Shown: positions 1 through 23,599, counted from the stretch's first letter. The stretch is DNA of 64,000 bases from Crambe crambe (GCA_963924555.1 OZ004595.1:6194599-6258598), one strand, 5' to 3'. The notes: generated by a model not told the origin, from the sequence alone. Program-made: numbers and translations.

Positions 1-3000
1 GGAGAAATCCTTGCCCAAAAAGAAGCAAGAATTGGCCAAGACTGAAGAACAATTAAAGGTAATGACCCAATAAGTTGTGTATTTAACTCATAATTATTCC
101 AAATCTCCTTCTCCAAGGTTGCAGTCGAGGCATTCAATAAGCTGAATCAGCAAGTTCGAGATGGGCGTGTCCAGATGGATGAAGTGAGGAGTTCATTGGA
201 GTCCCATAAAAGGCGTGGTCAGGTCCTCGAGTCCCTCATGGAGCAGCGAGAGAATGGGAACATTCCTGGAATATGTGGAAGGCTGGTATGTAATTTGGTA
301 AAGGGTATCTGGTGGAAAAACAATTTTGTGTTGTAGAATAATATTGGCATGTTGCTAGAGTGACCCTTTACCATTTTAGTAATAATATTCTTAGGGTGAT
401 CTTGGTGCTATTGATGAGAAATATGATGTGGCGATCAGTACGGCATGTGGGGCTCTGGATAACATTGTGGTGGATAGTATGGACACTGCTGTCAAGTGTG
501 TTGAGTTTCTGCGTAGAAATAACATCGGTGTGGCCACTTTCATCGGATTAGACAAGGTAGCTCTATTTCTAGACTACTCTAATCGCATTCTAATTACAAT
601 GGATTAATCCTTATAATTTTCTCTCTCCACAGATTGAGCACTTGAGAAATAAGGCCTCCAGCAAGATTTCAACGTATGTCTATCTCAAAGCCAAAAGCAA
701 AACTATAGTGTGATCAAACATCCCATAGCACTTGAAAACGCATGTAATTTCACTGCCCATTTGGTTCGGTTATTTCTGACCCTCCGTCCTATAGCTTTCA
801 TGTGGTTATAGCATACAATGAACTTTGTCCTCCACTTGTCCTTTCCCACTGATCCCTCTATACATTGAGGACAACCCTGATTTAGGGGAACTAATTAACT
901 TGACTCTCATAGTCCTGAGAATGTGCCTCGACTGTTTGATCTGGTGAGGTCAAAGGAGAGTCGTTATTTGACTGCCTTCTACTATGCCCTGAGGGACACG
1001 TTGGTGGCCCAGGACTTGGACCAGGCCACTCGGATAGGGATGCAGGGGAGGACCCGTCACCGCGTTGTCACTCTCACTGGTCAGCTGGTGGATCTAGCAG
1101 GTCAGTGCATTAACCCTTTACCAACCCAAGCAAAGGGAAAGAGCACTAGGCCAGTTAAAGGAAGGTGAAATCACATGAAAGAGTTCTCCAATGAAAATGT
1201 ATGCCCTCAGAGAACCCGATGTATCTTGCCTTGCGATATCAACAGGGCTCTAAAAGTAAAGCTCCAATTTTTCTTAAAACTGTTCTGGAAAGTTTATTGT
1301 ATGTCATGATGATGTAATTGTTGTGAATGGTATGATGTAATTGCTGCAGGCACTATGAGTGGAGGGGGGAATCGTGCTATCAAAGGTCGTATGTCATGCA
1401 AACTCCATTCCGACGTGACTCCCCAGCAGCTGGCAAAAATGCAAGAAAAACTGCAACATGATGACAAAGCTCTTCAGGTCAATAGAGAGAATTAACATTA
1501 CTTAATTATTATAGGGACTTCCTCCTTTATAGGATTGCATCCAACATCGTAACTCGTTAGAAGATCGGGTAAAGGGTCTGAGAGCCGAAATCAATAAGAT
1601 GGATTCGACTCTGAAGACATTATCACGTGACCTAGAGGTGCTCAGTGTGGAGAATACTGGGCTGTCACAAAAGATACTGGACCTAGAGAAACAGGCAAAA
1701 GAACAGGTGATCGACTCTGCCCACCTCACAAAACTGGAAAAACAGGTTTCGCGGTTTGAAAAGGAATATCAGAAAGCTGCCCAGACAGCAGGGAAAATTC
1801 AAGAACAAGTGAAGATGTGAGTAGTAATTTTTTCTGCAGTTTCCTTTGAATGTGATTCTCTTTTCAGGCTCCATGACTCCATAATGGAAGTGGGCGGGTC
1901 CCGAATGCAGAGTCAGCAGAAACATGTGGATGCAGTTACTGCTGACATTGACCAATCCAATGCAGCCATTGCCAAAGCTAACGTGGGCATCAAAACTGCT
2001 CAAAGGTATTGCACATAGAAGGCAGAGATGATCCAAGTGACCAATTCAGGTTTAAACTGAACATTCAAAGTGAATCACATCATGCTGAATGCTCAGATCC
2101 ACATCTCGTAAAACAAACTTAGGAAATTACCCAAATTTTTACCAAGACCAATAACACTCAAATGTGAATCTGATCATTCAGCATGATATAGACTTAGGAA
2201 ATTACCAAAAAAATGGCTGAATTTTTTAGAGCATTCAGCATGATGCCTAGATTCACTTTTGACGGTTAAAACCTGAATTGGTCACTTAAGAAATCTGGCC
2301 ATTTTTACCAAGGCTAGCCTTGGGAAAAATTTAATAGCCAAATTTCTTGAGTGACCAATTTAGGTTTTTATCTAGACATCATGCTGAATGTTTAGATTCA
2401 CATTTGACTGTTATTGGTGTCATTAAAAAGATTGTATTTTCATAATAATCCTGTAGGAATACCAGCAAATGCAGAAAGAAACTGGCATCTTTGGAGGAAG
2501 AACAGAGAGAGATGGAAGGACGGAAAGAAGAGCAGAAAGGTATTCTGAGTGCCTTGGAAGATGAGGCCAAAGAAGTGCTTGAAAAACAGGAAGAGATAAA
2601 CGTGAGTTGGACTGATGTGGGATCAGAGCCCCCAACTCAATGCAGTCTTATAATTGTGTTCTCCTATCTGCAGGAATCTGTAAAGAAGTACGAAGAAGAA
2701 CTGACACAGTTGAAGGGAGAGATTGAGGCCATCGAAAGACAAGAAGCAGGTGTGCAGGAGGCCATTTTGGATCTGAAACATGAGTTGGACAAGTATAACT
2801 CAAAGCTGAAGGACAGTCAACAGAAAATCAAGTATTATCAGAAAGAGGTGAGACAATTTCATGTCTTTGCAAATATATTTGTGTACCTCATTATTAATGC
2901 AAGTTTATTCAACCAGTTTGAATTTAAAATAAGCGAAGTATGTTTTTAGAGAGATTCTTTATTGATTGAAATGTCTGCAGCTAAACAAACTTGACCTTGG

Positions 3001-4123
3001 TGAAGACGGTGCACCAGAACTGAGTGAGGAAGATCTAGAGGCCCTGGACAAGAGGACTGTGGAGTGCGAGATAGCAGCACTAGAGGAGAGGCTGGAACAG
3101 ATCACTCCCAACATGGCAGCCATTGAGGAGTACAAGAGGAAAGAAGGACTTCACCAGGCAAGATTGGAGGAGTTGGACCAAGTGACTGGAGCAAGGGATG
3201 AGGCAAGAAGAGACTATGAAAACTTACGAAAGGAGAGACTGGATAAGTTTATGGCAGGATTCAGCAGCATCACAAACAAGCTGAAAGAAATGTATCAGGT
3301 GAGTTGTTAGTAATGGTTGACCAAACATTTAAAATGCCCATTCTATGAGCTGGTTTTGAAATTTAGTTCAGAATGAGAAAGTTATAAGCAGTTATAGTGA
3401 ATGATCAAGGGATCAAGTGAACATGAATCTACTGTATGCAATTGTGGTGGACTGCTATCATGTGATTGCAGATGATTACGTTGGGAGGAGATGCAGAGCT
3501 GGAGTTAGTGGACAGCTTGGATCCTTTCTCCGAGGGAATTGTCTTTAGCGTACGTCCCCCCAAGAAAAGCTGGAAGAGCATTTCCAATTTATCAGGGGGA
3601 GAGAAGACTCTAAGCTCTCTGGCTCTAGTATTTGCCCTCCACCATTATAAACCTTCGCCTCTCTATGTCATGGATGAGATAGATGCTGCCCTGGACTTCA
3701 AAAATGTATCCATTGTGGCTCACTATATCAAAGTGAGTGTACTATTCAAATAGTGACCACTATTCTAGTCACCATTGATTCTCTGCCCTTATCTGACCAC
3801 TTCTTTGTTGGTTAAGTAGATAGGTGATTAGCGAGTGCTTATAGCAAGATCTATATCTTTAGATCCTTAATGGTCTCATTAGTGAGGTGGTGGCCCAGAT
3901 GATTTTACTTGTTGGCTTTGTGTGCTTAAACTGTTAACAGGAACGTACCAAGGATGCTCAGTTCATCATCATCAGCTTGAGGAACAACATGTTTGAACTT
4001 GCCGATCGCCTGCTGGGCATCTATAAGACGAACAATACCACCAAGTCTGTGACAGTAGACCCTTACAGGATTGCCGAGGGGATCAGCAGGTCACAACCTG
4101 CAACTGGAGTTGGTCCTCTGTAG
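1..4123 (+). CDS. SMC4: SMC4, condensin core ATPase (3' part of gene)
   Basis: C-terminal ~749 codons of SMC4, the condensin subunit that pairs with SMC2 to compact chromosomes; the 5' part lies outside the window. Exons read as 1-58, 118-285, 395-556, 633-673, 913-1100, 1350-1477, 1533-1816, 1868-2005, 2457-2601, 2674-2847, 2981-3298, 3472-3732 and 3941-4123, all with GT-AG junctions and consistent phase. The hinge begins near 395 (GDLGAIDEKYD, then NIGVATFIGLDK), which fits SMC4 rather than SMC2. A long Glu/Lys/Gln-rich coiled coil follows (1350-3298). The last two exons carry the ABC signature LSGGEK and the Walker B stretch LYVMDEIDAALD, then the D-loop/H-loop region (FIIISLRNNMFELADRL). 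The gene ends tail-to-tail with the GPR157-like gene. No damage seen. Confidence 0.95.
2035..2456. repeat. Foldback/MITE-like repeat in SMC4 intron
   Basis: The longest SMC4 intron in view holds a 19-bp perfect inverted repeat: 2035-2053 (AAGTGACCAATTCAGGTTT) and its complement at 2269-2287. A related third arm lies near 2350-2370, so copies look nested. Internal motifs (TTCACTTTTGACNRTTRAAA, GCATGATGC) recur at 17.4-17.6 kb and 35.0-35.2 kb, so the repeat is dispersed. No coding capacity. Confidence 0.65.
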
Positions 4124-4717
4124 CCCAAGGTCATTCAGATGCTATAGTTAGTTGCGCTATTTTTGTCAATCTCAGCCATGGATACATAATATAGCTTTAA
4201 GTCACATAGATAAAATATGGACCAGAGCAGTGATTTTTCATAATACTAATAACATTCCCCCCTGATCACCAGCTAATAGAATGGTTTTCTCTATACAATA
4301 GAACTGTTTCTCATATCTCTTTATTCAGTGAATAGCATGACATGTGGTTAAGCTGGAGTGATGTTATCAATACTAGACTTTGCATGTGATGTGTTATCAC
4401 ACTGTGTGGCATGGTTAGCATGCCATGGACAAGGCCTGCATCACATGCAACACTACCACATAATGAGCATGCCGCCATGAAGATGCTGTGCATGTGATGA
4501 ATGCCAGTGATATAAAAAAAATCACATGCTATCAAGAACTTCCTGCCCATTGTTTAATATCTACCACACATTTTATATTATTATCACATTAACATGTGTA
4601 CTATTAATGCTAAATAAGGTAAGAGACCTCTGAGCCTCCTTATTGAAAAGCGGAATTTGCATTTTTAGAAATAGTGAGGGACTGCAAACTGGTTCTCCCA
4701 AAACCTGTTCAATGTAT
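4124..4717. other. Tail-to-tail spacer between SMC4 and GPR157-like gene
   Basis: 594 bp between two stop codons. It is AT-rich with short palindromic stretches around 4330-4510 (repeated CATGTGATG/ACATGC words). I see no gene; it should hold the two 3' UTRs. Confidence 0.5.
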
Positions 4718-7102
4718 TCAGGCATTTGTAGTTGTTTCATAAGAAGAGATTGCAATTTTTTCATCAAAAACCTTCGGCTTTGATGAAGGATTTCCTTGTT
4801 GAATCGTTCCATATTTTTTAACTTGACCATCTTCACCATTATTGAGAGAGGAGCTCCTTTCCTCAAGCCGGTTGTGACATGGCTCCTCCTTGCTCTTACA
4901 ACAATTGGATAATTTCTTGCGCACTCTCTCAGAAACCATAATGTAGAGAATGACATTGCCCCAGCCCTGTCCACCATCACCAACTGACTGGAAATAGCAA
5001 GAGAGAAAGAATCAATTCCCACATAAAATGACATGAACACAGATGCTGCCAATTTTTATCTAATAAAGGGACCAGCCATTAATTTTAATAGAGAGGTTGT
5101 TCTTTAGAGAGGAAGTTGTCCAAAAAAGTATTAGCAGTCAAATGCAAGTTGCCCATTGTTCAGAGGTTTAATAGTCCTCAGAGCCTTCATCAAAACTGCA
5201 GGATAGCTATCAACTTGAGATTTTACTCACTTGGAGGAAGCCTAGAGTTGTGAAGACAACAGAGAGGGCTCTTGTAGTGCAACCATGACGTATCTGTTGC
5301 CCAAAGATCCATGAAAGGATGAAGTGGATAGTGCCCCAACACCTTAGCAACACGAACACGACAGGAATCAGAATTAATTTTTTATCTGATCTCCGCAACA
5401 CAGCCACAAGTCCAGGGTTAAGAGTCTTCTTCGATATTCCACTTTTGGACTGCAAGAAAAAGAAGAAAGCCAAGTGGTTTGTTGAATTAATGTCACTATC
5501 TAAGCTATACCTGAATTGCAACATGTCTTTTGATCAAAATGTAGAGAACAATGACAATAATGTATGTCATGATTTCCCACAACTTTCCAGCGACCAGTAT
5601 CAGTCCTCCTTCCAAACTGTGTATGTTAATGTCTCCTGGTGTTCGGATGAAGCACCAAGTGGTTGAGGCATAGTAGGAATACCCCAGGTAGCAAGTGGCC
5701 AACAGTGGTAACAGAATAACAATGGGAAAGCTCCAGGCTATAACATGAAATAGCGGAAAGAACTTTTGAACTTGGGCAACTCTGCTGTGGACCAAGGAAA
5801 TGTAGAGATAAATGGCAAGCAGTGATGTCCATATGAAGGAGCTGAGAGAGGACCAGCTGGTGATGAAGGCTTGGATCTGACAGATATAAGTGAATTTAAA
5901 ACACTCTGTTGGAGGGTGTGTTTCATTCTGGAACTGGTAATCGAAAACAAGGTAGTTAACAGTGCCAACAATGTAACCAAACGCTGTGAAGAAGTCCGCA
6001 ATGGACAAAAAAGTTATGATTGCTCGAGAACCAGTGCGAATGTCCTTCCATCTATAAAAACAACAATAATGCAAGACCTAATTGAGACATCAAAGGAGAT
6101 TGTGCAGACAGAGGCCCTTGATTAAATCGACTGTGGCTCTGTGGTGCACATCAAGCTGTGAGTTTCTCGCTATCTTGATACCACAATGTCATGAAAAATT
6201 AATGCATTTTTGACACTTTAGTAGGAAAAAAATCCGTGTCTTATAATTTTGTGCATGCAATGCAATAATGATAGCCATGCAATCCAGCAGATAGTACTAA
6301 TAGGGTAGGTGTGGGTATTATGAGTCAGTCCCTATTATGGGTTCACCACTTGATAAGAATCTACAAGAGTTGATACTTTAGATATGAAAACTTAATCTTT
6401 TTTTTTTTTTTTTTGGTCTTTTGATCAAATAAAATCATCCAGAAAATATCTCATTCATGACATAAACATAATCTTAAATGAGAAGTTTTTAAATGGGTAC
6501 AATCGTAACCAATCTGAATAAAAAAAGCGCAGGGAAGCAACGATGCCACAAGATGGAGTAAAAAATGAATTTTAAAGTAATCTAAGGTTATTATTTCTAT
6601 TTTGTAGAAATCTTAGCTATATTATCGATTTTTAGAGACAAAAATCAAGCCAGCGACTCATAATTCATACCTATGACTCATAATACCTTCCTGAGTATGT
6701 TATGTAAGATCATAACTCCTATCTGCAAGATGCAATATTTTTATTACTTTCTCCACACATTAGTTCTACATAACCTATTTTATATCTGGAGCAATTTTCA
6801 GGATTCTAAGATAGTCCATTTCCAAGAAAAGAGCAACAATACTTAGCTGACTCATAATACCCACACCTACCCTAACACACTAGCTAGTAGCTCACGCACC
6901 TGCAGTAGGTGAAGATGATGAGGATACAGCCGAGACACGAAAGAGTGCAGGAAATAATAGCAGGGATTGCCTGCACCAAAGGAGGTCCTAATACAGCTAC
7001 TGGAAAGCTATCGTTGTGATCTTTACTACATCTGTGATCGTCATAGTAACCCGGACACGAGCGAGGGTGAGGGTCAGAGAATTCAGCATCACATGTAGAC
7101 AT
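4718..7102 (-). CDS. GPR157: GPR157-like seven-transmembrane receptor
   Basis: Class of G-protein-coupled receptor related to vertebrate GPR157 (cAMP-receptor-like family). Four coding exons on the minus strand: 7102-6900, 6051-5511, 5449-5231, 4987-4718, giving 410 aa; phases agree throughout. Family landmarks are ADFFTAFGYIVG (TM2), SSLSSFIWTSLLAIYLYISL (TM3), GKLWEIMTYIIVIVLYILIK (TM5), DKKLILIPVVFVLLRCWGT (TM6) and GDGGQGWGNVILYIMVSERV (TM7); vertebrate GPR157 has close counterparts (GKLWEMLAYVLLPLLYLL, DKKLVLIPLIFIGLR). The extracellular N-terminus is short and Cys-containing, and the tail is hydrophilic. The final exon reads in the TM7 frame only if the acceptor before TCA at 4987 is used. 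A 574-bp transposable element sits in intron 1. The start codon lies 93 bp from the SNUPN start. Confidence 0.85.
6301..6874. mobile_element. MITE with 27-bp perfect terminal inverted repeats
   Basis: In GPR157 intron 1. Left end 6301-6327 starts TAGGGTAGGTGTGGGTATTA and right end 6848-6874 is its exact complement. The outer TA on each side fits a TA target duplication, so a Tc1/mariner-type parent is likely. About 574 bp, AT-rich, no ORF, therefore non-autonomous. Perfect ends suggest a fairly recent insertion. Confidence 0.85.
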
Positions 7103-7195
7103 TGTTTCTCCTTCGATTCGATTAGCATGTACGTATTTGGTTAGCCCCGCCCCCTATAATTCTCGCTCCGACGCGACACCTTACCCGAATCCTCT
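7103..7195. promoter_or_regulatory. Divergent promoter, GPR157-like / SNUPN
   Basis: Only 93 bp separate the two start codons. The interval carries a GC box (GCCCCGCCCCC near 7146) and CpG-containing sequence. Both transcription starts and 5' UTRs must fit here or overlap. Promoter role is inferred from position. Confidence 0.6.
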
Positions 7196-8383
7196 ATGGA
7201 TGACGCCATTCTTGCTCAGTTCCAGTCAACTTTCTTGTTGAGTGGAGAAGTGCATGACCCTTCCACCCCCCATCCGCATTACTCCCTCTACAAGCAAAAG
7301 AGAGATGGCTACGCAAGTCAAGAAGCTCGGAGAAAGAAATTTCTGGAAGAGCAGCAGTCCAAGAGGAGGGACTTCACAGACCATGCCCGTAAGATAGCAG
7401 TGGGAGAGATAGAGGAAGACAGTGATGGAGAGATGGAGGAGGGTGCATTTGATGAGGTGGACAGTTCTGATAAGGATGCAAGTGGAATGGAGGTCAGTTA
7501 CTAAGTTGGAAATGACTACAAGTGACTATTTCTTTCCCTTTTCTCTCAGACTGACAAAAAGAAAAGGCATTCTCACAAGCAGCGATATCCGTACAGAAAC
7601 CAGCTCATGCTTTCAGAATGGCTAGTGGATGTCCCTTCTGATTTTGAAGAGAACTGGCTGGCTATGGTCATACCAGTTGGAAGGCGGAGTTTAGTCGTGT
7701 CTGCTCGGAAGACAACTTGTGCTTACTCCAGAGCGGGAGCATTGATCAATTCCTTCCCTTCCCTTCTCCCTGGTGGTAGCAGGAAGACACACCGGCTGGA
7801 GAGAGACTACTGCATCCTTGACTGTGTGTTTTATGAGGCCACACAAACCTACTTCATTCTGGATGTAATGTGCTGGGCTGGACATCCCGTCTATGACAGT
7901 GATATGGAATTTAGAACTTACTGGAAGGAGCAGAAAGTCAGTGAATGCAGTGACATATCCAAGTACTCCCGGATTAACCCTCTGCCATTTCAGAGCATTC
8001 AATGTTTCCCTTGTACAAAGGAGAGTTTAGCAAGTGTTCTTGCTAAGACTCCATCCTTTCAAGTGGATGGTTTGCTCTTCATTCATAAGGAGTGTCGATA
8101 TATTATAGGGCGGACACCACTAGCCGCATGGCTGAAACCTCACATGATACCGGATATTCTAGGCATTCCAGTGTGTCCCGAGTTCCTGGCTTGTTCCCCA
8201 GCGCAGTCTCCTAGAAAGTTGAGAGAAAAAATGGAGACTGGAGAGAGACAAGGAAAGCAGAGGGGGAAAATGGAAACCGGGGGAGAAGGACAGCCAAGGG
8301 AAAAGATGGAGGCTATGGAAGGGGAGTCTAGGAGTAGACCCACAGACATACCCAAAGGCCAGAATACTTCCATGGAAGTATAG
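7196..8383 (+). CDS. SNUPN: Snurportin-1, snRNP nuclear import adaptor
   Basis: Adaptor that binds the trimethylguanosine cap of spliceosomal snRNAs and importin-beta to bring snRNPs into the nucleus. Two exons, 7196-7492 and 7550-8383, give 376 aa (human 360). The N-terminus is an importin-beta-binding-like basic stretch (about residues 25-65, e.g. RRKKFLEEQQSKRRDF), followed by an acidic linker. The cap-binding domain in exon 2 has MLSEWLVDVPSDFEENW, the PGGSRKTHRLERDYCILDC segment and FILDVMCWAGHPVYD, all close to the vertebrate protein. The C-terminal ~60 residues are a low-complexity Glu/Arg/Gly tail. The gene converges on UBE2J2 with 165 bp between stops. Confidence 0.95.
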
Positions 8384-8512
8384 TCAAAGATCTATCTCAG
8401 TCAAGATATTAATATGTACATGCCAGCATGTGCTGTAGTATAGACTGGCTAGGTACACTGGTTGCCATGGTCATACATAGTTCTAGTCACTTCACAAAAA
8501 GATAAAAGACAA

Positions 8513-8518
8513 AATAAA
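8513..8518 (+). terminator. Likely SNUPN polyadenylation signal
   Basis: AATAAA 130 nt after the SNUPN stop and about 30 nt before the antisense UBE2J2 stop, so the two 3' ends are likely to meet or overlap. Confidence 0.5.
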
Positions 8519-8548
8519 ACAGACATTGCATAATTGAAGTGTGGTGCA

Positions 8549-9927
8549 TCATGATACACTTTGAACCAAATAGTGTACTATAGAGGCGAATATTGCAACT
8601 ATGCAGAAGAGTATGACGTTTGCAAAGAAACTGTTGCAATAACCATCGGGATTGGGAGCTACTTGAAGAGGTTCTGTGCCGCAAGGATCTCTGTTCTGCT
8701 CCCCCTGTTCCCTGCTGGCCTTCTTGGAAAGGTATTCTGCCTCTCGCTGTTTGATTTCCTGCCAATCACATGAATTAGGTAAAAATATTCTTATATATTT
8801 GATTTCCTTTACCTCACAAATATTGGGGAAGAGCTGGCAGAAATGTCTATCTCTGAGGTTGAAAGTCCAGCTTGCAATGGCAAGCGATTGCCGTATCTCG
8901 AGAGAAGTCTCGATACTGCCCAAAGTGGCTGTCTTCTCCACCTACAAACATTCAACAAAACAGCCTGACAGGGATGAAAGGGTACTCAGCAAAGCAGAGT
9001 AACTGGTATTAACCTCCTATAAGTCAGTGAGGATTTTAACAGGCAGTCTGATCAAGATATGCTTTGGTCTGACATCATATTGCATATATCCCATTGCACT
9101 TAGAAATATATCTGGCCAATCAACTCTTCCTTGCCTATGATCCTCACTAATGAATACATCGACCTCCAATATACCCTCCCAACAAAGGGCGCTCTTTTGG
9201 GCCTCTTTCCCACAGCATTACTACATCTTTAACCTCCAAGAAAAGGACAAAATGGCTGATCCCAAAGTGTCCTTTACTGGAAGGTTCCACTGTTCTGTTC
9301 TTCTAGGAATGTTGTTATGGTTAACCACAAGTCTAACTATTACAATGAATGTTGGGCAACTCCTCACCATGAAGCTGAGAAGACCTGTCAAGATAGTGGC
9401 CACAGACCATGCAGGGTTCCAGGTGTCTGGATGGAAGTCACTTATGGAGAGACAGAGACGAGTGTTGACCTGAAAACGTCCGTTAGGGGTCATCATGATT
9501 ATGCGTGGAGGCTTAAAAGGGTACTCCTTGGGGAACAGAAGTTTGCCGTGATAGTAACCACCTGAGTATGTGGGTGTGGTCATTTCAGGTACAGATTATC
9601 ATATTGCTAAAACTGACCATAATAAGGTGTATCCTCAGGTCCTTTGACAACGTAATGCCTTGTTTCAAAAGAAAACAAGAGAATGAGTTGCTATCTGCTA
9701 TAACTTTCAACCAAATTTCATAATCAGCTCTCTATTGATGCATGAAATTTGGTTTATGAATTGAGAAAGTTATAGCGAATGATCAAGGGGCAAGGTGAAT
9801 AGGAGGTATTGAGTTACCATTCTAGAATGTTTGAAGGAAGAGGAGCAGCCTCTACATATGGTACAGGATCACGCATCAATCTCATGTAGTCTTGACGCAG
9901 CCTCCTTGCTGCCATAGGGGTTGCCAT
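8549..9927 (-). CDS. UBE2J2: Ubiquitin-conjugating enzyme E2 J2, tail-anchored ER E2
   Basis: E2 enzyme of the Ubc6 type that acts in ER-associated degradation. Exons on the minus strand: 9927-9818, 9658-9618, 9561-9368, 8941-8813, 8758-8549, giving 227 aa (human 259). The UBC fold is clear: RLRQDYMRLMRDPVPY at the N-terminus, PLPSNILEWHYVVKGPE, YYHGKLLFPKEYPFKPP, and the active-site segment NTRLCLSISDFHPDTWNPAW with the catalytic Cys near residue 87. The C-terminus is one hydrophobic helix (FFANVILFCIVAIFASIVHY) with a few residues after it, as expected for a tail anchor. The gene is head-to-head with COPS7 and tail-to-tail with SNUPN. Confidence 0.95.
9697..9776. repeat. Small foldback repeat in UBE2J2 intron 1
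   Basis: Arm 9697-9721 (GCTATAACTTTCAACCAAAT...) is complementary to 9742-9776 apart from a 10-nt insertion. A related arm (GAGAAAGTTATA... GAATGATCAAGGG) occurs in the SMC4 intron near 3378-3415, so this is a dispersed short inverted repeat. Confidence 0.5.
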
Positions 9928-10385
9928 GGTGGTTCACTTCACACAATACAATAATATTATACTAGCTAAACATCTTCATTAATAATTATTTGACACTTCT
10001 AACTAAAAACGGCTGTTTTCATCCCATATGACTCACATATGACTCACACACATTTCACTGTCCCCCATACAACACTTACCTGCTTTCCCCCGCTGGAATG
10101 TACTCATATAAAGCCTCCCTCTGGTTGATCTTTCTGGATCTCCTGATTGCTGATTCAGCAATCTCCTGCTGGCCCCGCCCCTCGAGCTTCAGTAAATCTA
10201 GGTATACGAAGATATCTTGTGTCAACAGCTACCTCACGCTCGAGAATCAAGGTCTCTACATGTACTGTGTAGTCTAGTTATTGAAAAGTAAGTGGTCAGT
10301 ATAGACTGGTCCAAGACCAGTTCAATCCGCGCACTAACCCCAGAAAGTGCCGAATCCAAAAGGAGCTGACCTTTGACCTCTGGCA
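9928..10385. promoter_or_regulatory. Divergent promoter region, UBE2J2 / COPS7
   Basis: 458 bp between start codons. On the minus strand a stretch that stays open from about 10215 to 10080 ends in a good donor (AGCAG|GTAAGTG, near 10079), so a 5' non-coding exon of UBE2J2 is possible. A GC-rich CCCCGCCCC box lies near 10174. Otherwise no gene is recognised. Confidence 0.45.
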
Positions 10386-11884
10386 ATGGAGACCTCCCAA
10401 CAACAAATTCCATCACTGATCAGTTGTCAGGGACTGGAACAGTTCTTGTTGCTAGCGAAGACAGTAAGGGGTCCAGCCTCTGTTGAACTGGTGAAGCAGA
10501 CCTTGGAAGCTCCTGGTGTGTATGTATTTGGGGAGTTACTAGAGACAGAATGCATAAAGCAGCTGGCAGAGGGATCGGAAAGTGATGCCAGTTATGTCAA
10601 ACTGTTGGAGTTGTTTGCATATGGAACATACAGTGACTACAAAAGTATGTCTGGTGCAATAGGAGGATTATAAACTGGATTTTTTCCTCCGCCTTATAAC
10701 GTCTCCATTTTTTAAATTTTTTTTTCAGGGGAAGCAGATTCTTTACCTGCTCTCACACCAACCCAGTTGAACAAGCTAAAGCACCTGAGTGTGATATCAC
10801 TGGCAGCTAAGTGTCAGGTCAGTATGCTGCATTGGGCAATATAGCCCCAAAGCTGCTAACATTGATGGAAATTCCATCTTTGCAGACGATCCCATATGCC
10901 ACTCTCCTGGAGGAACTGGATATACAAGACCTTAGGGAACTAGAGGTCAGTAAAGTGTACCCTGCATGAACAGCCAGATGTTAGTTGTCAGTCTATCAAG
11001 CTGTGTATATTCAAACAACACTGTGTTTGTGTATAGGACTTGATTATAGAAGCCATTTATGCGGGATTGATGCAGGCCAAGTTGGACCAGAGAAATGAGC
11101 AGGTGACATACTACAATGAAACACAGTAATATGTTGTATCTTAGCTACACTCATTATGTTGTTCCCAATAGCTTGAAGTCAAGTGTTTCATAGGAAGAGA
11201 TATCAAGATTGAAAAGTTGGACTCCATGATAGATACCTTAGAGAATTGGTGAGTTAAGACTTCTGATTTAGATGTCTCCTCCACTTCTCATCTTTGCCAC
11301 TCTTCATGGTAACTAGGTGCACCAACTGTGGTGCAGTTTTGCAGGTGATGGAGCTGAACATGAGTCGAGCAGACCAGCTCAAGAGTGAAGGGGTGAGGGA
11401 GAAGGAAAAACACGAGGTGGAGTTGAAGAAGCTGTGGCAGACACTGAAGGTGGCCACTTCTTCTGACTCTGAAGACCAGATGCAGATGAGGGACGGGGGA
11501 CTGGGAGGTCTTTTTTCTACTCACCAACCAAGTCCACCAAAGAAAGGGTGAGGGTATCGTGACTAGCACTGCATAGACTGTTGAAAGTTATGATAGTTAA
11601 CCCTCTGCACATGCGCAAGAGGGTTACATTTATTCAGGACTTAATCTTCCACTGATTGTAGTGCAAATTACATACCAAGTAGGAAAAAAAGGGGGGCCTG
11701 GGTACTAGTCTCATGAGCCAACCTACTATTACCTAGCCTGTTTCTCTGCTGGCTTACCCAAAGTACGAGGTTAACTACTTTTCTATGCATGATGAGTAGG
11801 AGTTTGGTTGGTAAGGTGCTTTCTTTTTCCTTTCTGTGCAGGCTTAGAGGCAATGCTGTGAAACTTCTTGGTAAAAAGACTTGA
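10386..11884 (+). CDS. COPS7: COP9 signalosome subunit 7 (PCI domain)
   Basis: CSN7 subunit of the COP9 signalosome, which removes NEDD8 from cullins. Exons 10386-10644, 10729-10817, 10886-10945, 11037-11102, 11172-11248, 11317-11547 and 11842-11884 give 274 aa (human COPS7A 275). The PCI region is clear: [72 protein letters not shown] and [15 protein letters not shown] coiled C-terminal part follows. If the penultimate exon ran on it would stop at 11549; splicing to 11842 gives [15 protein letters not shown], matching the conserved KGLRGSAK-type end, so I prefer the spliced form. The last intron and exon are also present as a relic at 23.78-23.95 kb because the receptor duplication starts inside this gene. 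Confidence 0.93.
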
Positions 11885-12310
11885 CTCAAAAAAAAAAATG
11901 TTCCTCATTGACTGATTCATTATCGCATTTTTATGGAAAATAAGTCAAAATATAAACAAACCATCAACTAGAAGTCCATCAGATCTGCAGCTATATAGTT
12001 CATAAAAAAATTTCAGGCTAAGCATGCACATGTGACAATTTATGAACTAGTTTTATTCTGCGCTGATCGAGGAGCTGTAAGCACTGGGCCTGGGTATGCG
12101 GTCAACTATCTCTGGAGTTGGTTGGTAAGGTGTCTTCCTTTATACGGTAGGCCTATGTAGAGCAATACTACATATCGGAACTGTTCCCCACAGTTCATTA
12201 TTATATGCAAATTTTTTTACGGAAAGCAACAGTTTAAAATGCAAAATGTATAAAATGTTTAGTAATTAAAAACTATTTACTGACAAAATTAATATCAAAG
12301 GTTTGGATTG
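11885..12310. other. Spacer between COPS7 and receptor copy 1
   Basis: AT-rich, with a poly(A) run just after the COPS7 stop, which could be genomic or the scar of a retroposed tail. The stretch is repeated with changes at 23955-24363, so it belongs to the duplicated unit. No gene seen. Confidence 0.5.

Positions 12311-23599
<11,289 letters not shown>

Noticed and set aside
11317-11551. COPS7 ending at the in-frame TGA at 11549
   Set aside because: A donor GG|GTGAGG just before it and an exon at 11842 restore the conserved C-terminal KGLRGNA motif.
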